DNA of 64,000 nucleotides from Lentinula raphanica (GCA_027919835.1 JANVFP010000006.1:186001-250000); one strand, 5' to 3'. Counted from the stretch's first letter, positions 31,141 to 42,193 are shown. The notes: generated from the letters alone by a model not told the origin. A program made the numbers and translations.

Positions 31141-32527
31141 ATGGATGGTATCAATGCTGCCCGCTGGTTCGTCATAGGTACTGTGGTATCGGTTGCTCTA
31201 TTAGACCTGCGTACCACCGCTCAAGAAACAGACGCAAAATGCGTCCTGGCCTCTCTACAATGGGTATGTCTTATCTACGGTAGAGGAATCGAATTTTCTA
31301 ACCAGAATCAAATCTTCTTCATGCAGTCCTTTAACTCTCAAAAAGAGAGCCCTTGCGAGGTCGCTTCCACACTCATCGGAGTATGTACCGGTGGAGGTCA
31401 GTAAAGTACAGATTTGCCATTTTAGATGTACGACAACTTGGCTGCAGGTTACAACGTCGTCGCTCTGCCGAACACGGATTCTGATTATCTAGGCCCTACC
31501 ATCGATGCAGCGAACCCATGCCAGTGTAATACCGTGGTCTACTCTCTTATGAGTGCTTGCGCGTTGTGTCAAAATGGGTCTACCATAACGTGCGTAAAAA
31601 TCTGTTTTTCGACTTCCTGCACGACGTATTCAATCTCTGAGCAGATGGAGTCAATGGACTACTAATTGTGCTACCATCTACGACACGTGGGTGAAATCTT
31701 ACTGCTACATCATCTCTCCCAGCTCAAGGTTGGGGTATCATCTTTCTCAGCTTCCCAAAGCCTATACCAGACGGTTTACGTGTCCCGGCCTATGCGTACC
31801 TAGACGTTGAGGTACTTGTACAGCTGCTCAATGATAGCAGTGGCGTATTTAATCAATCCCCTTTTACCTCGTTCAGACACAGGATGTATTCGATGAAACC
31901 GCGGCAATGCAGGATGCTAGTGAGAGATATCATTCAAGCCGTCCGTCTATCCATATACTCATTTTACATTCAAAAGATGCCACTGAGTCTACGGCCTTAC
32001 CCTCCAGTACTACGTCAAAAATCAGCAGTACACAATCATCCTCGCGAACATCATCCAGTCAAGCGTCTGCAAGTCCCACAAACTCTGCCTCGGACTCTCT
32101 GACTGCACCAGACGACCCTCAGAGCAATGCTATCGGCGGTGGGGTTGTCGGAGGGATTCTCGGTTTAGCGGTGCTTTTTCTACTGATTGGACTCATTGTT
32201 GCCTTCCGGCGACGCAGACGTTCGAGGAAGTTACGCCTTCTTCAAGGAGGTTCCGGTGATTCAGAGAAAGGTGTTTTGGATTCCTCTCAGCCTATTTCCC
32301 AGGGGGTGCTTGACATCTCTAGTACCAACGCCGGGTCTACTTCAAGTGTGTCAGAAGATCAAACCGAAAAGACTCAACAGAAGGTAAGTTTGAAGAAAAG
32401 CGATGTACTTTTTCTCCTTGTACTAATCCCTACTCAATTCTTTCTCTAGCAGCCAGCTGAGACACCAAAGGCTCAATTGCACAATGTTCCATCGATTCAT
32501 GTTGTTTCGTCTTCTTCGGACAAATGA
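31141..32527 (+). CDS. Cys-rich single-pass membrane protein, copy B
   Basis: Signal peptide from the ATG at 31141 (MDGINAARWFVIGTVVSVAL), then KCVLASLQW, FNSQKESPCEVASTLIGVC, YLGPTIDAANPCQCNTVVYS, LMSACALCQNGSTI, WSQWTTNCATIYDTW, FPKPIPDGLRVPAYAYLDVE and VFDETAA, each on its own short exon. A Ser/Thr-rich stalk follows, then AIGGGVVGGILGLAVLFLLI (membrane helix with Gly-x3-Gly pattern) and RRRRRSRK as stop-transfer. The Ser-rich cytoplasmic tail ends IHVVSSSSDK. Predicted topology is outside Cys-rich domain, inside tail. No named domain recognised. First gene of a run of four in the same direction. Confidence 0.82.
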
Positions 32528-32911
32528 TTTTTGGTTTTAGTTATACCCCAAAATTGGAGCCTAGACGGGGAGGGGAAGGATTATTGACAGTCTAATCTTC
32601 GTGTCCTGTATACATACCTTCGAACATTGTAGAACCAGCCTCAGAAACCAAGGTGGCTTTCAGTAGCATTGATGAGTTTGAGCAGGTCCGAGTTCGGAGA
32701 AGGCGGTGCAGGCGGGCGCCCATTTTCTGATCCGGCCATCATTTGTGCCTGCGCTAACGCCCCTTGCTTCACGGAGGCGTGCACTGAGTGTGGATAACCA
32801 CCGAGTGAAATGCTGTTTCGCTCTTGAACTTCAACGGCGACGACCAGGCGAAGACGCTAGTGCTCGGTGGCTGCTTTTCCTTACGATTTCTCCATAATTC
32901 CTTGTTCGATC
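32528..32911. other. Intergenic region between copies B and C
   Basis: 384 bp, presumed terminator of B and promoter of C; nothing else seen. Confidence 0.45.
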
Positions 32912-34215
32912 ATGACCAGCACCTTGAAGGCGGTGACCTTGTTGATTTTGTATCTGTATCATGTTGTTCGTGTCCATGCGTTGGATATCGCGAGTTGCAA
33001 TGCTAGTTCTAGTTTTGACTGGGTGGGCATCATTATCGTCAGCTTACTTCTATCTCTGCTGATCGATATCTCTTGCACAGTCATATAATTCGTTGAACCA
33101 AGATCCTTGCACGGTAGCGACTGATCTTGGGGCGGTTTGTAACAATGGACGTGCGTGTATCTTCATCTTGATAGAGGACTCCTATCACTCATACGATGAT
33201 AATTATTAGAATACACTATCCCAGCGATCAATAGCACAGAATTCTACAGTGGACCAACTTCTGCAACCCAGAACGAATGCCGTTGCAGTTCCGTGTTCTA
33301 TTCCTTGCTAATGGCCTGTGCACAATGCCAAGATGCGTCAATCATATCGTACGTGGACTAGGGGGTGTCTGCGTTAATCACATCTGACGGATTGATATAG
33401 TTGGTCAAGCTATGCTCAGAACTGTTCGACAGTTTACGTTGGAGTGTCCGTGTTTCGTTCAGGCAATCGAACAACATCTCATATGCTTCTAGGTTTCCAG
33501 ATACTATTCCCTCCGGTACTGCGGTCCCCCACTGGGCTACGTTGACTTCTGCCGAGTTCAATGCTACTGCTGCTGAAGAGGCTGGAGGTAGGCTCGATCC
33601 AATGAGAATTCGTCCTTGGGTCTAATGAATGAATGAAAACAATTACTAGATTCTCCAGAACTCACGGGTGCCACACAAACCACATCTTCCAGTACACCGT
33701 CGTCTGCAGCCACAAGCACATCCAGCTCTTCTACCTCTTCAGCTGCCGCTGGTTCCTCGTCATCGAAATCGAACGCAGGAGCCATCGCAGGTGGAGTCGT
33801 AGGAGGAGTTGTCGGGCTTGCTCTCATAGCGGCTATCCTATTCTGGTATCTTCGCAAGCGCTCTCGAGCTCGATCTACCGCGGTACCGCCTACATCGGGG
33901 AATGTTGGTAGAGACTTCAGTCTGAGTCCTGACATGACCGGAACTACACGTGCGCCGACGATAATACCTTTCCAACAGAAGCTATACGTGAGTCTTGATG
34001 TGCTTTCTTGGGATTGCTCTTCATTCAAAGTGATGACGGTACAGGACCCCTCTGATCCGAGTACCTTTCCTACGAACATTACGTCCCCCACCCCTCCGAA
34101 CGGCCAACACTACACCCACGGTTCTTCTGACGTCGGTAGTAGCATTTTCCACCATTCCCCGAATAACAGCCTCAATCCAACACGCCAAACGTATCCCGGG
34201 TTTGCAGAGATTTGA
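32912..34215 (+). CDS. Cys-rich single-pass membrane protein, copy C
   Basis: ATG at 32912 starts a clear signal peptide (MTSTLKAVTLLILYLYHVVR). Ectodomain exons: SCNASSSFDW, SYNSLNQDPCTVATDLGAVC, FYSGPTSATQNECRCSSVFY, SLLMACAQCQ, WSSYAQNCSTVY, FPDTIPSGTAVPHWATL, FNATAAEEAG. The stalk is almost pure Ser/Thr/Ala; the membrane segment AGAIAGGVVGGVVGLALIAA is followed by RKRSRARS. The tail ends with YDPSDPSTFP and a Ser/Pro/Asn-rich stretch to NPTRQTYPGFAEI. The YxPSDPSTFP block recurs in copy F. Intron boundaries at the YNSLNQ and FPDTIP exons were checked for phase. Function unknown. Confidence 0.82.
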
Positions 34216-34455
34216 CATTCTTCTCGATTCCGAATCCTTTGTACTACTTATTTGCGGGTTGAATGATTTCTCATTATAATATTTTGCATCTAGTATTTTG
34301 CTTATCATGTGGTCAATAATCTGCGGTATCTCATAAATTCGCCATTCCCTGTCCATCATCGCATTTTTAACGTTAACTCTCACCCTGTCGAATTCTGAGA
34401 GGTTCTTATCAGGTTTCATCATGATCACCTTTCCTGTCCTTCGTCCTCTTCTACC

Positions 34456-35845
34456 ATGTTATGGTGCGAAATGGCCCAGGTCGTAGTGGCGAGCATCTTG
34501 ATTCTGAGCTCGTTGTCGAGGGGGCAGACTACCAACGCGACTTGTGACCCGTCATTCTCATGGGTATAACATTGTTTCCGAACCCCTCATCGCAATTGAA
34601 ATCTTTTCGAGTTTCTTCTCCCTTTTCTAGGCTGACAATTCGAACCAACAATCACCTTGTTTAGTTACTGCTTTGCTGGAGGGTTTGTGCGACCCTCTAG
34701 GAGGTAAGGCTTGGATCCCTTGCATAGAATCACTCCCGTTTTGATGCCCTCTTTTGTAGTACAAGTGCCTGCCTTGCCAGCATCAAATCATTACCTAGGC
34801 CCGAGTCCTGGCCAGGCGACTACCTGCGAATGTAATACAGTGACTTATATGTTGATTTCTGCATGTGGGGCATGTCAAGACCGGGAATGGATCACTTGGG
34901 ACGAGTGGAAACAGGAATGCTCAATCGTAGAGTTGGGAATGTAAGTGGAGTTTTGATGATGATGATGATTGATTCGGTTTGTGAGGGAAGTTCGGTACTA
35001 TGAACTCATGATATATCTGATAGCTTTCCATTGCAAATACCTACAACGATTGATGTTCCGTCGTGGGCGTATATCAATATATCCATGGTAAGTCTTGCTC
35101 AACTGAACGTGGCATCGATATTGACACGAATTGGTGTTAAAGGTCAATGGCACTTTCGATGTTGCTGCCGCTCAGAATAGTAAGTGGTCGTGCAGTCATG
35201 ATTTTCAGAAGAACTTGCTCAAGGGTAATAGATGCGACGCTCTCCCAACCCATTTCTACGTCCGGCAATTCTTCCTCATTCACAACTTCAACACAGCCAT
35301 CTTCTACCCCGACATCTAGTAGTGATCCCCTTCCCGCAACTCCCACCAGTAGCAGTCCCTCTACTGCTACAAGCCAGCCTTCATCAAAATCATTAGCAGG
35401 TGCAATCGCCGGTGGAACCATCGGTGGCTTTGCGGTGATCATGATCCTAGTCCTGGCATTGTTGTGGTTCCTTACCAAACCAAAACGGAGAACGAATAAC
35501 TCCAAGGTTGTATCTCCGGCAACAAGTCAGTTACTACCAGGACCAGCAGGAAACTCTGTTGGTCCTCAAATGGCGGTTAACAGTCAAAACGGTCTTATCA
35601 ATATGCCGTCGACATCGACGGTTCCTACGGTTCATACAAACGTTGGTCACTCTCACTTATATTCGTCAATCAAACCTTGGTTCACTGATCTCCCTTGTCT
35701 TCCTTAGAGCACGCCTAGCCACTCTTCAAGTTCTGGCCAAACTTCGAGTATATATACGACCTTTGGGTACTATAACCCGTCGTTGATAACCAGGCCCCAA
35801 ACTACGTTTAGCGAGGAAACCTATCGAGGGGGGGCCGAAATTTAA
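34456..35845 (+). CDS. Cys-rich single-pass membrane protein, copy D
   Basis: The ATG at 34456 begins an exon reading MLWCEMAQVVVASILILSSL (signal peptide) and ending TCDPSFSW. Then ADNSNQQSPCLVTALLEGLC, YLGPSPGQATTCECNTVTYM, LISACGACQ, WITWDEWKQEC, FPLQIPTTIDVPSWAYI, FDVAAAQ. Stalk rich in Ser/Thr/Pro; membrane segment AGAIAGGTIGGFAVIMILVL followed by KPKRRTNN. The tail is long and ends in Ser/Thr/Tyr-rich sequence to GGAEI. Unlike B and C, the exon holding Cys-x2-Cys-Gln runs straight into the Trp motif, so one intron was lost or gained. Only 240 bp separate it from copy C. Confidence 0.8.
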
Positions 35846-36184
35846 CCCACTGCAGGCTGAACTCCTAACTATATGGTCCTGATTCGACATATGTACTATG
35901 ATGACGAGGCTTGCACATGAGAACGAAACGAAAAGATCATCTTCAGTATCCAATCATCTGCATTCTGCGTGACTCATCCGACAGTGAGAATGGTAAAAAA
36001 ATTCGACCTTCATTTCATTTTGTGCGGCTGAGCACTGTACGTGAGTCTTCTTTTCATTGAGATGTATCTGGAACCTAGACTCTCCTCGGATTACCTGTTC
36101 ATTCGGGCCTTCTTGAACCTCGTTCGATTCTATAAAGGAAGTGGGTTTAGGGATATGCCGGCGTCTGTCCCCTGAGACCCTACT
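35846..36184. other. Intergenic region between copies D and E
   Basis: 339 bp; nothing beyond presumed promoter function was seen. Confidence 0.4.
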
Positions 36185-36808
36185 ATGAGCCTCAAGGCGA
36201 AGTTCTTGCTACTTGATATTGCTAGTAGGTTCGTCGGCTTGGTTTACGGTCAGATTGCTTCGGAGGATTCTAGTTTCTCAGGTGCGTGCAGTCGTATGCT
36301 GTATATTATTGCCTTCCCTGAGCATCGTATTGAAGCGTTATCAACCTCCACTGCATCCGAGTCGTTTGAGAGCAGTTCCGAAATGGATCCGGCGACCACT
36401 GCACAGGCTTCTGGCGGATTGCCCACTACTAGTCTCGAATCACTGGACACCACCACACAGTCAAAATCAAATCATACAGACGTTGTTCTGCCTGTGACCC
36501 TCGTGATAGTGTTTCTGGTCATCCTCTGCCTGGGATTGCTATACGTCTTCAGACGAAGATGGTTTCGGAGAAATCGGTTTTTTGGGAAACCATATCCCGA
36601 TTCACCAGTGGCAACACCTTCGATACTTTCTTTCTCCGCTGGCTTCAGCGTTAACAGCGACGATCATCGATCAGGCTACAAGGCAATTCCAAATCCTTAT
36701 ACTTACTACATCCCACCGCCAGCTCTAGTCCGAAGCACTTCCCCTCAACTGTCCGTCTCGACTTCTTTGCTGTCCTTACCGAAATCGTTATATGTCAGTG
36801 TTCCGTGA
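36185..36808 (+). CDS. Copy E: family member lacking the Cys-rich ectodomain
   Basis: Starts MSLKAKFLLLDIASRFVGLV (signal-like), then IASEDSSFS and almost at once a Ser/Thr-rich stalk (STASESFESSSEMDPATTAQ), a membrane helix (VVLPVTLVIVFLVILCLGLL) with RRRWFRRNRFF, and a tail of about 80 residues. None of the CxCNTV, CxxCQ or WxxWxxNC motifs is present. A possible intron from GTGCGT near 36281 to CAG-like acceptors near 36322 would remove the short GACSRMLYII stretch. Position, direction and stalk/helix/tail order make it a diverged paralogue. It may be a decoy or signalling-only form, or a gene in decay; the frame itself is open. Confidence 0.6.
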   Translation: MSLKAKFLLLDIASRFVGLVYGQIASEDSSFSGACSRMLYIIAFPEHRIEALSTSTASESFESSSEMDPATTAQASGGLPTTSLESLDTTTQSKSNHTDVVLPVTLVIVFLVILCLGLLYVFRRRWFRRNRFFGKPYPDSPVATPSILSFSAGFSVNSDDHRSGYKAIPNPYTYYIPPPALVRSTSPQLSVSTSLLSLPKSLYVSVP

Positions 36809-37620
36809 TTAATCATCTTGCCAAGAATGCTAAGTCCTTGGGTGATGTAGGAACCTGCAAGCGCGGTAACATTGTCACCGGCAGCACCATCATCAGAGTA
36901 TACAAACATGGTGGAACATGCCACGGTGGAAGGAAGGCTGGCTGATTGGAAACCGTTGCAGTTGGTTCCACTGCGAAGAGTAGACTCTGAATAGCAGCTG
37001 ATACCATCACGGAGGGTAGACTCTGAGGATAAATGATAGTGGGAAGGAAAGCCTGGTAAATGCTGTAGATGGCGGACTCGATTAGTGAGTAATAAGTATG
37101 TATTAATACTACTAGGATTTGGCTTTCAAAAAATTGAAGCTGCAGTCCCCCCTTGGGGGGGGGCGATACAATTGATACTTGAGCGAAAATATTGGCGTGT
37201 AATCTCCGACAAACTTACCTACTACCGTCTCCTGCCATATGTACAGTATGGACAGTGGTCAAAGACTCAAAGCGCCTAAACAAGCGCCTAACGTGAGAAC
37301 TTGCTCGTCATCGCCAACTGGCCATCCCACCTCAGCTACATAGTAACATAGTGTCATCGGTGACCTCAGTACTTACAGTACTCAAACGCCTAGGTTTCAC
37401 TCTATACCATGTCTCAACGACGTATGCAACTCAAAAAGGAAAAATTCAGTACACTATGCTCATCGTTTCGGGCACGCATCGCGAGACGTACGTAGGCCGA
37501 CGTCATTTTCTGTCTCCATTCCGAAAGGTATAAGAACTAGAGGTCGAGAAATGTCTGACCCAGAATTTTCTGCTTTATTTCCCATTTAACACACTCACAA
37601 ACTCACTTAACGTTCACAAC
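36809..37620. other. Intergenic region upstream of the HSP12-like gene
   Basis: 811 bp without a supported gene. It contains a C-tract/G-tract inverted run at 37147-37163 that includes CCCCT, the core of the yeast stress-response element, and near-palindromic CGACGTCA (CRE-like) near 37499-37507. Confidence 0.45.
37529..37570 (+). promoter_or_regulatory. TATA-like box and minimal heat-shock element for the HSP12-like gene
   Basis: TATAAG at 37529-37534 lies about 90 bp before the ATG. AGAATTTTCT (GAA at 37563-37565, TTC at 37568-37570) fits nGAAnnTTCn, a two-unit heat-shock element. A third unit is missing, so the match is suggestive only. Confidence 0.4.
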
Positions 37621-38042
37621 ATGTCTGACACTGGTCGTCAAAGCTTCACCGACAAGGTCGAGAACACACTCAAGGTTCGTGCGCGCTATTGTCAGCGTAT
37701 TGCGATCGTTAGTTACTCAAGATCATTACAGCCCGAGTCCCAGAAGAGTACTACGGAAAGCTGGGGTGATTCTATCAAATCCACAGCTGATTCGGCTGCC
37801 TCCACCTTACAGCCTGAGGTGATTACGACGATTGAAGTAGTACTTCCAATTCTAATTCGTACGATTTCGATTGTAGAGCGAGAAATCTACAACCCAGAAG
37901 ATTGGAGACAGCGCGAGCTCTAACTCGAACGAGAACAATGTAAGTTTCATCTATCAATTTGTGACCATCTTCAAGAATATTCTGCTAGGATTCGTTGTTG
38001 GGCAAGGCCCAAGATGCTCTGGGTCTTGGAGAGAGGCGATGA
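37621..38042 (+). CDS. HSP9/HSP12 family stress protein
   Basis: Small, soluble, intrinsically disordered stress protein that stabilises membranes under heat, osmotic or stationary-phase stress in fungi. Four exons splice to 85 residues: MSDTGRQSFTDKVENTLK, PESQKSTTESWGDSIKSTAD and SAASTLQPE, SEKSTTQKIGDSASSNSNEN, DSLLGKAQDALGLGERR. The start (MSDxxRQSFTDK) and the repeated PxSxKSTT units are diagnostic. Introns 37675-37731, 37819-37878 and 37942-37989 (approximate) all sit between codons. It lies inside the membrane-protein array, unrelated to its neighbours in sequence. Confidence 0.92.
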
Positions 38043-38236
38043 ATTGGTGCTAACGCTGTATCAAAGTCGGCTTCGATCTTATACACGATGTACTTTTAAC
38101 ACACAAATCCATTGAAACCATTATACAATGTCATTTCGCGCATTCATATGGAATCTTTTAAGGCCGTTAATAATGCATCTACGTATCGTCCATCGCTCCA
38201 TGACCTGAATGCGATTGAAGTGGAACGTTCAGAATT

Positions 38237-39831
38237 TTACACTTCTGGCAATCCCGGTTGACGATTCGACGTGATAGTGTGATAAGCAGACGATAAGTAT
38301 CCAGTTGCACTTGTTTCCGAGCTTTGGGGTGAATGGTGAGCACGCGGAGGAGGCGATGGAGAAGTCGACAAAGCGGTTGGAGGAAATGTGCTTGGATCGG
38401 AAGGATTCTATAACATTAGTGTTTTCAGATGGCATCAATCATTCTACAATTGAAGCACTCACATATAACCTCATCGCAGCTGATGGCATAGACATAGGAG
38501 TTGGTATAGAAGCATGGAACCCGGTCCCAGTACTATCAATCGTATCCGGCAACGTCGACATCGACACCGGTCCTCCCGTATTGAACGGACGAGGTTTATC
38601 GTCCACAGGGTCGATGATAACAGCACGGTCTCGGTGCAGACGCCGTTGTCTGCGTCTAAAGAAGAGCAAGGCGGCGACAGCGAGGAGAAGGACGATGACG
38701 CCGCCTACAACGCCGCCTGCAATGGCGCCCGAGTTTGTTTTCTTGGTTTGGCTCGAGGTGCTGGATGTTACGGTTGGACTTGTAGTAGCACTACTAGTAC
38801 TACTGATTGAGCCTGTAGGTGGGCTGGTTCCTGTTGATTCAGGTGAGCCTGAGATTAAGGGACAGTAAGTCGAATGTTGGATATACAAATGAAAGGTGTC
38901 CACCTGCTTCTGATTCTGCCTCGGTAGGGTTGAAATCGTCTTCGGCCTGGTAACAACGACACAAAGCATAGATTGAGAAATACATGTTTCTGACACGACA
39001 AGTAGTAATCCGCGTACCGTAACATTCTGAAATGCATAGTGAGGGATTCTCGTCCCGGAAGGAATGTTTACCGGAAATCTGGATTTTTGAGTTCGCGATC
39101 ATCAATCAGTCATATCATGAGAAGGAGGAAGTTCAAAGCAGGCAGAGAAAAAATTCAAAGCCCGGTAGACAGACGGGGAGACAGAAAAAATGGTGCACGG
39201 GTTGACGCTGATTCAAGGATCAGTCGGACCAGGGCAATGCTTACATTGTAGGATATACACCGGTGCAATTGTTATCATATGCGCTCCACCTGCAAGAGAG
39301 AAGTGAGTAACAGAAATCGGTTATGCACCAACAAGGGTGCCCACTGTCCCGAGAGAAAAGACCCACGTAATGAACGTCCCTCCTTGACAAGCCCCACATG
39401 CGCTCAAGAGAATATACATGACCGAACTGCACAGGCATTGATTGGAAGCTTGCGGTCCGGTCGAGGGTCCACTGTAATGCTCATTGGTGGTGATAGCAGG
39501 AATGGTGTACTCTAAACGCGCAATCGGATAAGTAAGGGAGATGAGGAAAAGGGGTATTATATCAAGGTGGACTGACGAGTATCGCATGCTTGACCGAGGA
39601 TCGATGCGATCTCGCAAGGACTTTGGCCGAGACTGTTGTATGCCTGTAGTTGGTCGAAGAGAGGGGGGAGGGATGTGCGAGTACTTAGATAGGATAGCGA
39701 TGATAGTTAGCTGAGTAACGCACCCATGTTTGAAAACCCAAGCTCGCATTACAAGTGGGAGCGACTATTTGTCCATCCACTCCCGATACCAAACTCAACG
39801 AGACAAGTCCGAGAAGAGTGCTGAGCCTCAT
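38237..39831 (-). CDS. Cys-rich single-pass membrane protein, copy F
   Basis: Minus-strand member of the family. Signal peptide MRLSTLLGLVSLSLVSGVDG, then TCNASLGFQTW, YNSLGQSPCEIASILGQAC, YSGPSTGPQASNQCLCSSVM, YILLSACGACQGGTFIT, WSAYDNNCTGVYPT, FPVNIPSGTRIPHYAFQNV, DDFNPTEAESEAG. The stalk is Ser/Thr-rich; the membrane segment SGAIAGGVVGGVIVLLLAVA is followed by FFRRRQRRLHRDR. The last exon after RLY reads NPSDPSTFPPTALSTSPSPP and ends RQPGLPEV at TAA (38237). It is closest to copy C, with which it shares the YxPSDPSTFP tail motif. The inverted orientation ends the array. Confidence 0.82.
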
Positions 39832-40518
39832 CCAAGCGTTCGTACATCTTGGGTAAACCAAGACCGTCTTGAAACCCATACCATACGACATAAACAAGAG
39901 GGACCTGCCAGGCATAACTGATGGGTGGACTGATTCACCCCAACGTAAGATAGAGCGGTTTTATCTGATTTCTCGAACGAAGAACTCCCGCTGTTGTAGG
40001 ACCTGTTGTATGAACTAACCTGTAAAGCATGAGAATGAATATGACAGTCTGAGAGAAGGACATGCCGAAGAAGCTTAGGGTCATATGGTTCAACCTTGTA
40101 CACTAATAGTACTGATATCGCAGGTGGGATCTTTCTTTTTTTCTTCGCTTCTGAGATCTCGAACAATGTCTTGGGATGATGTTGATGATGGATTTCTGGA
40201 CAGCTCTGGGTTGAGTCAAGGATGTAAAAGAAGTGCATCGCCTAGTGAATGCCTGAACAGCATCGAACATCTTTGCTATGTGCGAAGCAAACTAAATCAA
40301 GTCTTCGTGGAACCATGATCATGAGGGTATACACCATTGCCACATTGAGGATAGAGTTCATGATAGGTGTGAAAGGCGAGGGTGCGTGCTGTGGGTCTCT
40401 TCGTGTTTATTCCTGGAGGCATACCACTTAACAAAAAGGCAACATTAGAGCAGCGGCAAGTGATGTATATGCAGCAAAAGTCCAAGTAAATCAAAGTCTC
40501 ATCATAGAACCTACCAAT
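39832..40518. other. Intergenic region between copy F and the CHMP7-like gene
   Basis: 687 bp. Short frames occur on both strands but none has family resemblance. Confidence 0.45.
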
Positions 40519-42193
40519 CTACGTGGCCAATGCTTCCTTCTCTGGCCTCTGCACAGCATGCGAAGGAGTCTCTGGTATCTCTCCTATCCTCGACTCTATC
40601 AACGGCTGCTTCTTCTGTTCCTGCTCTGATTCAGCCGCCAATCGCTGAAGCTCCTCCTCCAGTTCGCCTTCGTCGAAGTCAACAGCGCCAATGGCGACAT
40701 CACCACCGAGCCTGACAGCTTCATCGATTTCTTTCGCATCAGCATTGGCTTCCGCCATTGCCTCCATTGTTTGTTCAATAGATTCGCGTTGGAGAGACGG
40801 ATGGGATAGAATAGAACGCAATGTTGTTGTGGATGCTTTGTATGAGTTGAGGATCTGTGAACGTCCATTTGAGTACAAAAGCACGGCAAGCCGTAGCGGA
40901 AGGCACTAACCTCGATGTCGCCTGCAGCACCCTCGACCTGAATCAATGTTCCTTCCAAGTTAGCCAAAGCGCCCAGTCGTTTTGTCAGAAGCTCTTCCAG
41001 TTGTTTCTTGGAACGAAGGTAGCTCAAGGCTAACGGCTTGCGTTTCTGTTTGAGGGCTTCGCCGGCTTTCTCAGTACAACTAGACACACCCGGGAATCAA
41101 CGATGGCCAACACAACAAAGCTCAAGAAGAACATACGAATCGACTTTTCTATGTAGTCCTTCAACTTGGACGTGCAGATTTGCAACAGCAGTCTTGAGCT
41201 CAAGAATACCACGGTCTACAGCAGTGATATCTGCTATCGCTCCGTTGTTAGTGAACTTGACAACCTTGAGAAGATTATCAGCGAAGATATTACTTGGATG
41301 GGTTCGGGCACGTACACCATCTTCAACAACGACTGCACGCTTGTCTCTTTCTAGATATCTCAATATCACTTTCATGTCCAGCTCCGTCATGACCTCCAGG
41401 TCTTCCGTTCCACAACCAACAACACACTCCGAAAATGTCTTCCTGAATGAATCGAATGAATATAATGCGTCGGCTGGCCCTACACTCTTAGATCTCTGGC
41501 ACTCTAGTATCGCGTCTCCCGCGAGCTCCACGAGATGAAGCAGGACGTAATCACCATACCACCTCGTGTTCGCTTTGGACCTAAACGAGAATGTGTTTGA
41601 AACCGACGTGGCAAGACTATCCTCTCCGACTATGCCGACTTGTTCTAACGCCCACCAGAGAGGTTTTGCGACCATATAAGAAATGATTAGGGTGGGTATA
41701 GCCGTGAAATATGATGAAGATTGGGAAGTATACAAGGAGCTTGCGAGTGAGAGGAACGTGGCGAGTGGCAGTAATGTCGGTAGATGATTGGACGAAGATG
41801 AAGGGGGTGGAGAAGATAGCTCCGTCTTTACTAGCACAAGAACAAGGTCAAAACAAACAAGGACACCGTCATGCGAAGACTCACGAGAACCGTGTCGAAA
41901 CATATAGGTTTCCCTACACCATTCACATAGAAATCATGAATGAGTGGTTTCCCTGCCTTGAGCACTAATCTGCTCGAGCCTTGATGACCGCCGGACACAT
42001 AAGTTTCCAGAGTCCTGCGCCACCAATCGACATTGGCATGATATGCAGCGGGATCTGATTGTCTCTGCTCGGCAAAATCGGAATAGAGAGAATGAAGTCG
42101 TTGTCGTGAGGCTGAAATATATGGCGCCGCAGAGGCTAATGAGGAAGATGTTCTGAACGGCGAAGAGCGAGGTGTTGGTGTTCTGGAAGTCAT
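40519..42193 (-). CDS. CHMP7-like ESCRT-III protein (Snf7 family)
   Basis: Relative of metazoan CHMP7, yeast Chm7 and fission yeast Cmp7, which recruit ESCRT-III to the inner nuclear membrane for envelope sealing and quality control. N-terminal part (MTSRTPTPRSSPFRTSSSLA, YHANVDWWRRTLETYV, WWALEQVGIVGEDSL) corresponds to the winged-helix region. The Snf7 domain is strongly conserved: EALKQKRKPLALSYLRSKKQ, LEELLTKRLGALANLEGTLI, VEGAAGDIE, STTTLRSILSHPSLQRESIE, QTMEAMAEANADAKEIDEAV. The acidic C terminus (FDEGELEEELQRLAAE) fits the regulatory helix that binds Vps4. Divergent from ORC1. A decayed copy of its first exon is at 49016-49185. Confidence 0.88.

Noticed and set aside
34942..35024. C/D snoRNA-like boxes (TGATGA repeats and CTGA) in an intron of copy D
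   Set aside because: The C box is part of a simple TGA/GAT repeat and the bases before CTGA do not match rRNA that I can recall.
38305..38868. 187-residue plus-strand frame
   Set aside because: Exact antisense of the stalk, helix and tail exon of copy F, whose motifs are clear.
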